Shown here: one piece after another, positions 11,952-25,342 of the stretch
How positions within the stretch are numbered: position 1 is the stretch's first letter
How the letters are laid out: every line of letters starts with the position of its first letter
Source of the DNA: Hermatobates lingyangjiaoensis
Taxonomy: Eukaryota; Arthropoda; Insecta; Hemiptera; Hermatobatidae
Direction: 5' to 3'
DNA: 64,000 nucleotides
Assembly (NCBI GenBank): GCA_026182355.1
Contig: JAPFBL010000002.1
Coordinates: 1,922,001-1,986,000, forward strand
The notes under the pieces: generated by a model
Told to the model about the DNA's origin: nothing
The model's input: only the letters and a program-made list of their open reading frames with translations
Databases searched by the model: none
Position numbers and translations under genes: made by a program

Positions 11952-12949
11952 TAATAATGGTATTATCATTATACATTATATTATAAAATGATAATGTAAA
12001 CAATTATTATACATTCAGTTGAGTGTTTCCCTGATCTGGTTTTCAACAAGTTATTATTGCAGATAAGCGACCAAAGGGCCAACACAGGAGATAATTTAAT
12101 GAACCAGCACGAAGTGAGGTTGACTTGGTCATCAAATATGAGGGCAACTCTACTATGCGAATAATCCTGTGATCTCCTTCAATACCACTTAACAGTGTTT
12201 ACAGTAAAGACGGACATCACTTTGAAATTCCACATACTAAAGCAACAAAAACTTTGTCATGCATGAAAATTTAATCCCATGTTTTCATGATTTTGATCCT
12301 TGCATGCATTGATGTCAAGAATTATTCTCCCAGTATACTGTTGATACTTATCGACAAGGTTAAAGTACAAGGTTTAAGGCTGTCATATATTAAAAAAAAG
12401 TACGTGCTGATTCTTACATTCATTTCAGAAATACCATCAACTGATCTGACATCAAATGATGCCAGTTGAGACACCGGAGTTGACTAATTATGCATTCTTC
12501 CATAATTCTTCATTCTTTTACAAACAGTTTTGTTTGTTTGACAAAACGTCAAAACATTCGAACGTCATATCTCTTCAGCACATTGGAAAGATCTGAATGA
12601 CAAACTTCTTCGGGGACAGTCTTCCTAGGACTAACAGGATTTAATGTACACATCAATGTTGAATTTTGCAACTAAGTTAAGTACATTAAGTTTGTTTACA
12701 AATATATCAACAAAGAATCTGATTCCGCCGTGTATGTACCTCAGAACCAAAAAATTAATGATAAATTTACCCAAGTAAAATATAAGTCACACCAAAGGTG
12801 AATGGCACTCCAAGAATGTTTAACCTCTGCATTCGACTTCATAAAATGAACCCAACATCCTTCAAGGACTTGTAAAGGTGCAGCGCAGTCCATTCTCTAC
12901 TTATAGAGGGAAAGATTTTAAATAATCAATACGCAATATACCATACCTT
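11952..12949. other. Intergenic stretch, no feature seen
   Basis: Slightly less AT-rich than average. Short open frames only; nothing recognised. Confidence 0.4.
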
Positions 12950-13275
12950 AATGATCAAACAACAAGATAAAATGGGGAAAAAAAGACTAAGTTCTTCAAC
13001 CGTAACAAGCGGTCTTCGTCAGAGTCAAAAACCTGACTACAATACTAGATGCAGAAACATTATGGTGAGGGGTTGAGAGGAAGTGTTTACACTCTTCCCC
13101 TCCACTCCTCTCAACCCCTCATCAGATGTTTCTGCATCTAGTGTTTCAATTGGGTTTTGGACTCTGACGAAGACCACTTGTTACAGTTGAAAGTTCGTTA
13201 GTCTTTTTTCCCCATTTCATATTGTGGTTTGATCATTGATTGTTATTGCACGTGTTTATGTGAAATCTTGTTACC
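12950..13275. mobile_element. Foldback element FB, copy 3 (full, with different centre)
   Basis: Both arms are present (about 12950-13035 and 13145-13275). Between them lies a separate palindrome of about 100 bases, with ACTAGATGCAGAAACAT and GAGGGGTTGAGAGGA inverted on the far side. No other FB copy here has this centre, so either a second foldback unit is nested in it or the family has variable cores. Confidence 0.8.
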
Positions 13276-16200
13276 CATATCTTAAAAACAGCTTTGGAAG
13301 CTGTTTATCTGTGAAAATAAAATGAGATTAGTAGGAGGCACTGTGGTGTTGGCTGGGGAGTTCAAGCAAACATCACCAACTATTCCGAGAAGAACATGAG
13401 CATACAACTCAAGGCAGGCCTGAAGTCATCACATCTTTGTAGACTTGTTAAAACATTCCACTTTTCACTCACACTAGAGCTCATCGATATTGTGATAAAC
13501 TATAGGAGCAAATCACCTATTGAAAATAAGAAATGTTAAAGTGAAACCAGATCTTCAAGCAACTATTAATGTGAATATAATCAGTACAAAAGGTCATCCC
13601 ATAATGAGATCAAATTTAAAGTATTTCTAAATCCTTGAAACTAACATAATCACGAATAGTTGTGTGAGAGAGTAACATTAGCTCCAAATAACATTGACGT
13701 CAATGCCCTCAACTCACAGCTTTTGTTATTGATACCTACCAACTTCCTATATTCTCTAAAACCCCTACGAGTCACACCACATTGTCTAAACTTCAAAGTA
13801 CGAGCATCTATAATACTTTTCCTTAATTTAGATCTATCACAGCTAGATGTATTAGAACACAAATAATTATTACAAATCTTATCCCTCAAGTAATTTAGAC
13901 TAAAATAATATATAGGTACGACAATGGAGAAATTCATTCCGAGAATTTCCATAACACCCGCGGATTTCCCATTTGAATTACAAAGCAAATATTTTCTAAT
14001 TTCCCATATACCTGAGTTTTAATATGACAATCAATAGGTGTCACTTTTCTTCTTTCTTTTTTTTTTTTAAGTTTGAAAGAGGTAAAGACTAATTAAGCGA
14101 AAAGACTTCAGAACAGAATTTAAAATAAATAATTCATAATTCTTACTTTTTAATAGATTAATTGATTGCAGCTTTCTACAGATTGATCAGTCAATCCCTT
14201 CAGGTACACAGCAATTTTCCCAGAAAAGCTGATATAGGAGAATTTTTTTTAAAGAATTTAAATATTGATTAAAATCGCTTAAACTTGTAATTGTAATTGA
14301 TTAAAGAAGAATTTTACCAGAGAGACATAAACCAGTATAAATAAGATGCTTATCAGAATCTTTAAACTTAGATAATATTTAATAAGGTAAACAGTACAAT
14401 AGAAACATTGAAGCCTACTATTAATAAAAATAATTCTAGTGTGTACTCCAACTCTAATTAACAGTTCTCTAAACTCAGTTAGCTTCTAACATAACAAATT
14501 ACAATACCACTCGAAACAAATAAATTAATATAATACAAAAGTAAAAGGGGCAGTTACAAAATAATTAAGTAACATTAATAGTAACTTGTAATTTACTATG
14601 ATCACGTCAATAAACTAATAACAAGAAATGAGATCCACAATGATTTAATAATACTTATAATAATTTATTACGTAGTTCGTCTCCGTTGTCCTAATTTGCT
14701 TCAACATATCCAGTCTACAGTAATTAGAAAATACAAATAATATTATTACATACCTCAACTGCCGCTAGACTGATTCACTTCACACTATAGAAAACTTTAA
14801 GTCCTCCCAAATATGTTAGGTCGGTGGGAGATAAACTCGTTGTTCAGAGTTATTGACTCTTAGCAGAAGGGCAGCTAAGGATAAAATAAAACAGTCTTCA
14901 AGGGTCAACACCAGAGCAGGGGAAATTAATTACACTTAATGGACACCTCGTGCATGTGGTAACCTTACCAAACTATCACAGTCCAGGATTGATTGTCAAG
15001 ATACTAATTCTTTTGCTAAGTTGGGCTCCAAAATACTCAGCAATACCAATTTGATATATAAAATGCACCAAGCAGCGGGGATGATTAGAGATTACCTCTA
15101 TGAAGACAGTAATGGTCTCTAAACCAACTGGACACACCAAGAATCTTATAAGAAAGCTCAAGCCTGACCTATGGACTGAGAAGTGCTTCTTTTAGAACAA
15201 TCGGCTGTATGTGACGCTAGGGCTTGCATTAACTATGCCTTGCATCTACTTGGAACTTATTAATCAGTTGTTCCATTATCTCCACCTTTGAAGTACAAAA
15301 CCATAGGGTTTTCAACTTCAATGCGACATGTAATCCACTTACTGAAAACCTCAGATTACAGTATAAACATTAAAGTTAGAAATATGAACTTGACTTAAAC
15401 AGTCACGACTGCTTTACCGATAATGCAGACATGATCTGGAAAAATCACATTGGGGTTTATATGGGTAAATCACCATACTGACGGAAAGCTCCTATCTTCA
15501 AAGCATTACCAAATGAGTGAATTGGTAGGAATTCTACACATCGACTACATTCTCTGCCTCATCTACAATTTATTTCCTCTTCCTTTCATCTCTGAGTGAA
15601 GCATCACTTTCTATTAGAGAATTGAATATATTTTATTCAGATATATCTGTCATTCTGCATGAATAGATAACTTTATATTTTTGTATAAAATAACAATTTT
15701 TTGTAGATTTCCAGGTTATTGGAGGGTTTTATAGATTGGGAAAGTAATTTTTCAATCAAATTAGGTAAATTTGACGTTTGTTTTTGGTATTACATCTGGA
15801 TATCCATACAAACAATAAAAAATTAAGCCACTGTAGATTAAACTAACAAATACATAGACACTAATAAACAAAAATTTGTTTAAACATATTTTCACTTAAC
15901 ATACCAGTATAACGGATGTTCCTTCAAAGTATTATGATATTTAAAGTTGCTTTTCATAAAAAAAGGTATAATCCAAAACACAGTATGTTATTAGAATCAG
16001 AATCTAAGAGTCATTCTTATAAACCAAACGTTATTAATTAGCTTCTGGGAGTTTGACTAGTATGCCAGGCATGAAAGGATGTAAAAAGTAAGTCTCATGT
16101 GACTTACGTCTTCAAATTTATTCCTCATTTACTAAAATTTCTAAACCATTTTGAAATAAAACAAGTAAAAGTAATCGTTTAGCAAAGCAAGCTTAAATAT

Positions 16201-16774
16201 CTATTATGAATAATTTAATTATTTTTCCATTTATAAATTGATTTAATATATAATCTATAATCAAATTGTTATACAAGTTAAAAGAGTAGTATATTATTCA
16301 GAAATCTAAATGAAATGTTTTGTTTGACAATAAATAACTTGATAAAGACATTCTGTTGATATATATATTAATAGCAGTGATATCAAAGTTTTTAAACAAT
16401 TATTACTAATCTGAAGTAATAAATTGGTGACAAAAACCTCTTTTACCAGCTCATGAAATCCTAAAAGGAAGGGTGTTAAGAAATGAAATATTATTTAACT
16501 TTAATTTGAGAAATAAAATTATACGATTTTTAAGATTATTTCGTTGAGAATCGAGGTATAACGGATGTTCCTTCAAAGTATTATGACATTTAAAGCATAG
16601 TATGTTTTCACTATTCTCACCGTTTAGTTCATTATATTATTAAATTTATATACAAGGAAATGATAAAAAAAATTATAATGAAGAAAAGTGAAGTTGTTTC
16701 ATTTACAGGACAATGCGAGCAGTTCACAATATACAGTTGTAACCGCTGAGTTCAACCTTTCTTGATGTAATGTC
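13276..16774. other. Intergenic stretch with no supported gene
   Basis: A 112-codon minus-strand open frame at 13650-13988 has no recognisable domain. A segment of about 40 bases around ATAACGGATGTTCCTTCAAA occurs twice, at 15906 and 16556, in the same orientation. Nothing else was recognised. Confidence 0.45.
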
Positions 16775-17840
16775 CGATTTTTTACTTTACTATAAGTAAA
16801 GTATAGTGATCGTGAAAAAATTCGATCTCGAGATTTTGACGGAATTACATGTTTTGAGGTCCCAGAAGTCGTTTTATGACGTTTTTACGATGATGTCTGT
16901 GTGTGTGTGGGTGGGTGGGTGCGTGTGTTAGCATTGCTTGTTACCACGCTACGGTCCAGAATCTTTGATGGATCAAGTTGATATTTTACACAAAAATGGG
17001 CCCCATTTAGACGAAGATCCCTATTGTTTGGGAAGAATTATGCATGATGGGAAAGTCACTTTTTTTGCCAAAAACCGTTTTTTTTAAAACATTTATTTCT
17101 CCTAAACTGATAACCCTAGAGTTTTGAAATTTTGACATTATCTTTGAAGTTACAAATGCAACAAACGAAAAATATATTCAGAATTTTAAGACAACAGGAA
17201 ATATTTTTTTTCAATAAAATGTAAAAATTTTGACTTATAATTCAATCTCAAACCTTGTGAGAGCGATACAAGCCATACTGTTTGACGGACAAGAATGAAA
17301 CTATGCCTATAAATAGAACATTATGTGTAGAATGAGTTGAGATATTTTTTTTTAAAATTACTTTCGCTAAAGGGGCGTTACAGTTTGTTTGTGTTTTACG
17401 ATTTTTGTGGAACAAAAAATTAGCAATTCATAAAAAAAAAATCATGAAGTTTCAATTATGGGAAAGAGCAATAACGCTATAAAAACTCTTTGTTTATTCT
17501 AGACTAAGAGATCACCTGCTATACTTGTCGATTTTTTTATATTTTTTTACATTGTTTACATTGACTTAAAAATTTTTTTAGCGAATCCACTGAGATAAAA
17601 TTGATGTTTCTAATGGAAAAATGAAAATATATGATTGACTTATAAGAGATGTAAGAGGAATAATATTGTGCAGGAAAATAATAACACTCATTAAAAAAAA
17701 ATTCGTATATATGTTATTTGACAAAGGGGAAGGAAAATGATCTTATTAAATACTAAGAAGCCATAAAATTCCCAGTATAATAATTCTGTTAAAACCAAAA
17801 ATGTAAAAGATAATTCAAAATTGAAATCTTTCGTTTAGAG
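16775..17840. mobile_element. Palindrome-ended repeat PE, copy B (long, inverted relative to A and C)
   Basis: It starts with the terminal palindrome (ACTTTACTATAAGTAAAGT) on the left and shows the family landmarks in reverse order, including a (GTGG)n tract at about 16900. It matches copy C (30072-31195) along its whole length in opposite orientation, far beyond the shorter copies, ending near CAGTATAATAATTCTGTT. Confidence 0.85.
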
Positions 17841-18604
17841 ATTAATAACTGTAATTATCGTACATCTTTAATTAACAAATCACCTTAAAACAACATTTTC
17901 TTCGCTGTTTAAGAAGTTTTTCAGAGAAAAAGAGAGTATTTTACTGTTTCAAATTTGAAAATTTTACATTAATATTCAATGTAGAAGGATGTCAAGTAAA
18001 CGATGTAAGAAATCTACTGGCTATTTGAACAATAGCCATGTTCTCTTGTAGGATACTATTTCGTTTCAAGAAATGTTCACTTTGGTTTTTCAAAAATGTT
18101 ATTACTGCTGTAGTTATACTAATGAAATTATTTGCAAATAATAAATTATTTGTGATGTACAAAAATAAGCTTATAAATTGATATGTCCTTCAATCACTAT
18201 CTGTACTACCTCAGGAATGACAGGCTAATAATTATATCCCATTTAGATGTTTACGTTATGCTTAAATGAGACGTTATGTTTTATATACTCAAGAAATTTG
18301 ACATTAAGTTACTTATAGTAAAGTAGAGTGTAGGCCACTCCAGATTTTTTTATTTGAACTTCATTTCATTAGTGAAATCAAGAATTAATGTTAATTAATA
18401 GTAATTGTTAAAAAAATTTCTAATTTCATGGGTACACCATAAATGCGTAGATTTTTTTTATCAACTGGTATGAGTTCTGCTTATTTTTGATAGAAGAAAT
18501 GTAACAAATTTTGAAATTTAGAATGGATACTGCACAGTACATAAATGTCAAAACACTTATACTAGTATTTTTTTAAATAAAAGCTGAAAATTAATTATTA
18601 TAAA
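17841..18604. other. AT-rich stretch with one palindrome-associated motif
   Basis: At 18311-18350 the sequence ACTTATAGTAAAGTAGAG is followed by TGTAGGCCACTCCAG. The same combination returns at 37405-37440 (inverted), 44343 and, more diverged, 51236. Nothing else was recognised. Confidence 0.5.
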
Positions 18605-18769
18605 TTACATTTTTTTGCCTTTAACAACTACCCCTAGAAGGGTAACAAGTAATACTGATACATGATACATAAAAAAATGAAATAAAACCACCCATTGTTG
18701 GTACTCCATATAAATTATTCTGATCACTTGAAATTAGTTAGCACTGCATAGTAAATCTCGGAGTCAACA

Positions 18770-19500
18770 TCATTTTAGCATTCTAATAGGGTTGGCTGGA
18801 ATCTGGTGCAATGATAATTGCTGAATTAAAAGTTTAGGTTCAAGGATAAAGATTCATACAATTTGCGGTATCGTGATCGGATTTCTTGGTGGATGAAAGG
18901 AATTTTCAAATCGTTATGAATATTAAGTGAAATAGTTGCGAAGTGTGATGTAATATGTTGATGATAAGATATCTCTTAGTTGGCACAGTAAGCTTGGATG
19001 GCAAACCTGGTCAAATGCCTGAGAAACGTCAAAGAAACCACCTGAACAATACTGGCCTTGCACGAAAGCAGAGGCAATGATATCGACTACCCAAAATATA
19101 GTTGAGTGATGGCGTCAAACTGGTGGTCGGGGATAATATTCTGATGGTATAAAATTGAAAGGATTCTTTGGAGGATTAGTGTCTCTTATATTTATTAGTG
19201 CCAATAGGCTGATGGGTCTGTAGGAAGTAGGTAGATGGGAAGGTTTATTAGGTATATTAGGCTTGAGTACCATGAGGATATGGGAAAGTTCCACGTTTTG
19301 GGAGAATAGATAGTACGTAAGACTGACTTGAAGAGATAAGTAATTAGGAGTACAGCTGTATTGAGAAGTTCTTTAAGAATTAATGGCGTGATTAGGTCAA
19401 ATCCGGAGCATTTTTGGGTATCAGTTCTTTTATTGCATAGCGTACATCGAACGGAGAAAATACTTTTGGAGGAAGACTCAAGGAAACAGGACAATCTAAC
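18770..19500 (-). pseudogene. LINE reverse transcriptase remnant
   Basis: Reading down from 19500: GFDLITPLILKEL and SPKTWNFP (RT fingers), then, after a frameshift, LMVLKPNIPNKPSH and SYRPISLLALIN, then YCSGGFFDVSQAFDQVCH, where FDVSQAFD is the first catalytic-aspartate block. Next come LRNYFT and, after a deletion that removes the Y-A-D-D palm region, LNIHNDLKIPFIHQEIRSR, the typical C-terminal segment. At least one frameshift near 19250 and the missing palm show it is dead. Confidence 0.85.
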
Positions 19501-20086
19501 ATTTCTATTATTTAAAATAGGATTAGCAATTTTATTATTAATCGATACAATTCTTGATTTACTGATTTTTTTCTATGAATAGATGTAAATCTACCACGCA
19601 TTTGTGAGAGTTCTTTAACTTCTCTGTTAAGTTTTGAAATTTATTTCTTTAGTCCTTCCATTTCTGTACAAAGTGAACTAGCTGCAGAGACCATGTCATT
19701 TGTAGTAGAAGTTAATTTCATTTGCTATTTTAGAGGCTTTATCTAGAGTGAAGGCAGTAGTAGCTGATAAAATTGCTTGTTCATAACCTAACATTACGTA
19801 CTTGTACGTAGTCTAATATTACGTATTTAGCAGCTTATACTAGGAAGAACGCCACTGCATTTTGCAAAGAAATTGTGGTAGTTTTTTATTGCTTAATTAA
19901 TCAACAGATTCTGTTTTGATGTGTGAATATGAGTTTTCTGTTTGAGATGGAAGTATAATATCTCTTAGGATGGTCAGTTTCACGATTGTAACGGAACGCA
20001 ACATATTTACCATTTGTTGTACTTTTTACAATAGTTTTTGGGTGTGGCTAGCTGAAATAATTCTTCACACTTGTGAAATCATAGGG

Positions 20087-20338
20087 CTATATCAACGCTG
20101 GTATGATTTGGAATTTTAACATACTTATTTGAAACAGATTGCAGTTCCTGATGTTAGTTAAATGTGTACGAATTTTTTTTGTCAAGGTTACCAATTTAGA
20201 ATTCTCACATAAAAAAAAATAGAAAAATAAGTGTCCAATTTTATTTATACTACCACTTGTGTCACCAAGCAAAGAGTGACAGCAAAATACTTGAGAGAGA
20301 TCATTCCATGGCCTTTTGTTATTTATAAGACAGAACAT
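20087..20338 (-). pseudogene. LINE endonuclease remnant (AP-endonuclease type)
   Basis: The 83-codon open stretch contains GDTSGSINKIGHLF, then LVTLTKKIRTHLTNIRNC, which fits the 'W-G-D...N..G..L' and following region of the exonuclease-endonuclease-phosphatase domain of jockey-type elements. The expected G-D-F-N-A motif just before it is degraded. It lies where the endonuclease should be, upstream of the RT on the same strand. Confidence 0.7.
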
Positions 20339-21336
20339 TTTTAAGTAATCATTTTGTTAACATAATATTAAACAAAATTAATAACAGCATTTTTAAAATT
20401 TTAATTTTCATTTACGCTTGTCTAATTCTATGAATAATATAAATGTTTGAGATTACTTCGGTATTTAGTTTAATAACTGAATGCAGGTGTTTCAGTTTTC
20501 TATTTTTTATAATTTATTTTATCACCAGAGTTCATTTCTATGAAACAGTGCAATTCATCATATATTTGGATAAGGTCCAGTTTTAATGACACTTCAGGGC
20601 TTTAGTTTAATTTTGAAGAAAAGTTTCACTTCTTGTCTGTAATTGTGTTAGCCAATTGTTTATTTAATAATAGCATTTTAATAATGTTTAATAGCATTAA
20701 TATTGTTTCATAATATTTTTTTAATAGCATTTTTTTTAAACTTAGCAAAGACGTTTGAATAATGCACACTAAATGCAAATACCTCATCAAAAATAGAAGT
20801 TAATTACCTGATAATTGTAATATTCTACTTTCTTAGAATAACAATAATTAATTACATTAATTTATTGAGCCATAAAAGAAGATTCTAATTTATTCAAATT
20901 ACTATATTAAATTAGACATAAACATTAAGAAATGTTTTTTCGAAGAAATAATGACATATGTAGAGATGCATTAATATGCAAAATACAATTCATCTAGAAT
21001 ATATTTAGGGTTATATTTTTATTTTTAATTGTAACGATAAATTATTGCTTTTGAGAAATATTTATTGCACATTTTTGGATATTTGGATATATCTTGGTTT
21101 TGGTGTGTTTTTTCTTGATATCCAAAAATTTCAAATATTCATGAAAATCACTGGAGTGATTTAACATTACCTCACTGATATCAGTAACTGCCTCCGGCAA
21201 GTTAGTTCCAGTTAACTGGAACTCGTTTTGCAAATTACTCTCCTGATCCATACCAAGATATGAAATTATTGGATTACTTCTTTTTAAAATATCTACTCTA
21301 TTTATTATTGCTATCACTACCACTTGAAATATATTT

Positions 21337-21842
21337 TCATATTATATATTTCATTTGACACATTACATATTTCCATATGGAAATGTATATGATATACTTA
21401 GAAAATTCGTCATATGTAATAGTTCTACCACTCTTGTTGATATCCACACAGTTTTGTTGAGGTTCCTTGTCCCTTATAACTGAGTTAGCTCTCTTGTGAT
21501 CATTTGATTTTCTACACCACTCATTTTTAATAAAAAATCCTTCCCATAATGGCCAAACTTCTGACAATTCAAACATTTCATTTTACTCTTTTTATAGCCC
21601 GCACTAGTTCTACAACTAGGCAGTAAAGTGTTTTACCTTCCACATTTAAAATACATTACATTAATCGGTTGTGTAGCTGTGTCCACAAATTTAGGTTTAT
21701 GGAGAAATACTTTCTTTAACGAACTACTACTCTTCAATTGCGTTACAGCGTTTTTCCATGAGCAATTAGGTGTTGGCTCTCTATTTTTAAGTGCAAATAA
21801 AAGAAAAGTACTTTCATCCATGTAACGTCTCCCCCCACCCAC
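21337..21842 (-). pseudogene. Gag-like zinc-knuckle remnant of the LINE
   Basis: Combining two frames, the minus strand reads TATQPINVMYFKCGR, then PSCRTSAGYKKSKMKCLNCQ, then KFGHYGKDF. The series Cys-x2-Cys-x4-His-x4 (CLNCQKFGHYGKD) is a CCHC knuckle with its last cysteine mutated; a second partial knuckle precedes it. Stops and a frameshift separate the pieces. Assignment to the same LINE is by position. Confidence 0.6.
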
Positions 21843-22932
21843 CTCCCTCCGTAAAATTTGGAAAAGGAATGCATTCTACTTCACATTAACCAAACGAGGA
21901 AGAGAGAGTAATAGGATAAAGCAGGAAGGGAGATGAAGAGTGATATTTTTGGTATTGAGAGGGAAAAGAGAGAGAGTATTCCAGCTAAGAGGGAATGTCG
22001 ATAAATATATATAGGGAGCGAGGACGACCATCACATGAACAGAGATAATACTAACTCTCTTACAACAGAGATAATGAAAACTTGCGAACGATATAGGAAG
22101 ATAATAAATGACAATTTGTGAGGGTTCATAGAGTGAGATCTTAACACACTCCAAAAAAACAAGGTTATAAGAAATAGGTATTGAACACGAGGAATAGACA
22201 GCGTTTGTAATGACTTAGGGAATAAGCCGGACATGATGAATCGCCTTTGTACCATTAAAAATATGTCACAAAAGAAGAAACTAGTTCTAACTATGAAGAG
22301 AGTAAAAGTTAAGACTTGCTTGTATATTGATTGATCTTTTGTTTGAAATCATCAAAAGGAATCTATACTCGAGTACATTATCAAACAAGTTCCACTCCTA
22401 ATGCTACTAATTATACCTCAACTCAACAAACCAACCCACTTGGAATTCTAACCAGAGCACAATACGGATTCAAGTCAACTTTGAATTTGACCTACTTTAG
22501 CCTGGACAACGACATAATGACACTCTTCACTTTTAAGAAGCAACATTTTTATTTTTCATATTTAATTCATTCATTTATCAATCCTATTCTAAATTAACTA
22601 ACCAAATTATAAATTCATAATCTGTAGTTTTTAATCAAAAGATATTCTTAGACAGGTAAAAAATGTTCTTCTTTAGTTCTGTATTACTAAATACTAGTTG
22701 GTTGGTAAACTTTTTTGCACAACACACATCAGTTGTTTCAAGGGTTCATTTTATAAATGGAGACAGAAGAAAATCAATAAAACTTGTCTAGAACACTATA
22801 GTGTAGTATTTATACTATAGCAAAAATATATGCTAGAAAGCTCATTTCAACTGAAGTTAAATGTGTAAAGTAAAAATAATAAATCATAAATCTTCAAAAG
22901 AAATTATTACAACGTTAATAAAAAATATCTAA
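21843..22932. other. Intergenic stretch, no feature seen
   Basis: Contains a purine-rich GA stretch near 21890-22000 and an 88-codon open frame at 22331-22597 with no recognisable domain. Confidence 0.4.
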
Positions 22933-23230
22933 TTGGGTATTTTCCTTTTAATTATCACTAATGGAAGCTATAGTAACATCTTACAGACAATGGAGACTCT
23001 GCTTGATACCATTGAACACATGGAATGTGAATGCGATGTCATCGCCTTTGAGAGGTTACAGATTTTTAGTAAATCACACCTAAAACTAATAGACGTTAGA
23101 GACTACTCTAAGAAGTATAATTAACTTTATTAATAAACATAAAAAGTAAAGTGGATTTTATAAATTACAGAAGAGAATATAACAAGACAGAAATTATTTC
23201 TGTTCACACCAATGAGACCAAAGAGCCTCC
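22933..23230 (+). pseudogene. F-box-like exon remnant, copy 1
   Basis: The plus-strand frame at 22933-23124 includes LLDTIEHMECECDVIAFERL and HLKLIDVRDYSK. It aligns residue by residue with the translation at 58302-58560 (LIYLKIFEKMPCECNVIVFK, then CLKAIEVRYIS), and after a gap both continue with K-V-D-F and a charged stretch. The 58 kb copy begins with L-D-L-P-N-L, like an F-box. Stops interrupt both. The F-box label is tentative; homology between the two is clearer than their identity. Confidence 0.4.
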
Positions 23231-25097
23231 AGTCCTCAGTGTGGTAATACGAGTAACAACATGTTCGATTGTTCTATATCAATGATATCAAGTTTGTTAT
23301 AACTTTCATAACTGATATTGTCACTATAAATAAAAGAATTCAATAAATTTATTATGCATGAATTTGATAAGACTTTACCAGATGGTTTGAGACTGTCTGT
23401 AAGATGGTCAAAATCAAACTTAATTGATTGTCAACGAGTTTCTTATTACGTTTACTTATAGCTTATTTATTTACTTATACTATATTATATAGTTATGAAA
23501 TTATTGAGCGATTCTTATCATATGAAAAAATATTTTTTTAATATTATTTAGAAGTCTCTGAATATCAACCTCCTTCCACCTTATTTCCTTTGCCTCTTTC
23601 TCTCTCATTTTCTTGAAAACCAGCAAAGAATTTTGCAAAGAAAATATTTCTCCTTGACTCCTTTTACCATATTATAAGCTCTATCAGGTAATTGAACTCC
23701 GAATATGTCTCTGACCACCAACATTAAGCTAAGTTGGTGGATTTCACTAAACATTAGTTCAACTAAATGTGTTTTGTTTGCTATCTATTGTTATCTCATA
23801 TAAAAAACATTTCTCTGGTTAGTTTTCTTTACTATTACTTTTCATGTAACTTTTAACTTTATCACTTGTTTTGTGTGTACATATTTTTTAGCTTATAAGT
23901 TTAATTAAATTTATAAAAAAAAAATATTTTTCTGCAATAACGATAGTTTGACATAAAGATGTCAAATTATTTAATATGAACGTAAGATGAATGATATTAG
24001 TGGCTGGAAGTAAATGATATATGAACGCAGGAGAGGTACATTTATAAATTACCTGCTTTATAGACGGCTAATGTGGGGTAGTCAATAAGCCAGGTGCTTC
24101 CTGAATTTTTGCTCCCATTTCATTAGCACCCTGTGTTTGCAGTCCAGTCAATAAACAGTTCCGATATTAAGTCTTCCAACTCGATCAATGCTCTAATACT
24201 ACTTTACTGTTAAATTACTTTAGTTTCAGTTTTATTGGTTCACTCAGTCATGATTTCTTTTCTTTCTAAACATTGGATATTTGTCTGTGTAGCTATACAA
24301 GCCATATAAAACCCAACAGTCATAAACTAAAATGAATAATAATTATCCTTATTAAAAATTAAAGTACAACTCACTGCGGTATTTTCATTAAAAAAAATAC
24401 ACCTATGTATAACAATTTATATGTTAAGTAATAGACACAAGACACATTAAAATATTCAAAGGTCTCACTTCAGTATTTATTCAATATACTGTATCGTCAT
24501 CATCAAGGAAGGTGTTGAAACTGAAATTGCATTAGCCTATACTTAATGGTGTTTAAACATATGCTTCAAGCATTGCTGCCAACATAAAAAAAGGTCACGA
24601 GAAAAAAACATATAGAAAAAACACGAACAACTAAACAAATATAATAAAGTTACATCTATAAAGGAATATAGAAAATATACTGGCACATGTATATTTTCCT
24701 TCAGTCACTAACGATAATTCATCATTGCTTATATCTCACTGTCGAAATATAAAGAGAAGTATAGCATTTCTTTCTGTATCTTCTATTACTTCACTTTTAG
24801 ACATTTCTGCATATATATATGTAATATATGGAATATATATATGTAATTTCATACATACATAAACTCTCTCACATACACACACACAAATATATATATATAA
24901 TTAAAAACATAACCATAATTGGCAGAAAATTGCTTCTTTATCACAGTTTTTCTATCTTCCTAAATAAGGATTTTGTTTTTGTATCTAAACTATATAACAA
25001 ACTACCTACTATGGTTATGTTTTTAATAATATGTGCTTCAAAGAAGGTCTGCTACCAAAATTCTGCTTCCAATTTGTGGAAGCTTCCAACCACAATA
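23231..25097. other. AT-rich intergenic stretch, no feature seen
   Basis: No recognisable coding or structured repeat until the (TA)n tract at 25098. Confidence 0.45.
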
Positions 25098-25101
25098 TAA
25101 T

Positions 25102-25138
<37 letters not shown>

Positions 25139-25321
25139 CATCAAACCACAATATGACCCAACTCAGTTGGGTTCTTGACTCTGACGAAGACCGCTTGTGA
25201 CGGTTCAAAGATCTTAGTCATGTTTTCCCACTTCATATTGTGGTTTGATCATTGATTGTTATTTCACGTGTTTATGTTAAATCTTTTTATCATTTATAAT
25301 ATATATATATATATATATATA
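25098..25321. mobile_element. Foldback element FB, copy 4, between (TA)n tracts
   Basis: A (TA)n tract at 25098-25138, then CATCAAACCACAATATGA, a shortened left arm, the centre ACCCAACTCAGTTGGGTT, a full right arm with CTCTGACGAAGACCGCTTG and CATATTGTGGTTTGATCA, the tail with TTTCACGTGTTTATG, and then a second (TA)n tract. The left arm lacks most of its inner part. Confidence 0.8.
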
Positions 25322-25342
25322 TACATTTACAAGTAGGCTAGC

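Larger units (their letters stand above)
18605..21842 (-). mobile_element. Jockey-like LINE remnant
   Basis: Minus-strand pieces occur in the expected 5'-to-3' order: a zinc-knuckle region (21.8-21.3 kb), the C-terminal part of an endonuclease (20.3-20.1 kb) and a reverse transcriptase (19.5-18.75 kb), followed by a 3' tail near 18605. That tail, around CAACTACCCCTAGAAGGGT, is shared with the fragment at 50340-50790. Multiple frameshifts, stops and internal deletions make it non-functional. The match to the jockey clade rests on motif order and characteristic phrases, not on a search. Confidence 0.8.

Noticed and set aside
13650..13988. 112-codon minus-strand open frame
   Set aside because: One of the longest in the intergenic part, but no domain or family could be recognised and the opposite strand is open too.
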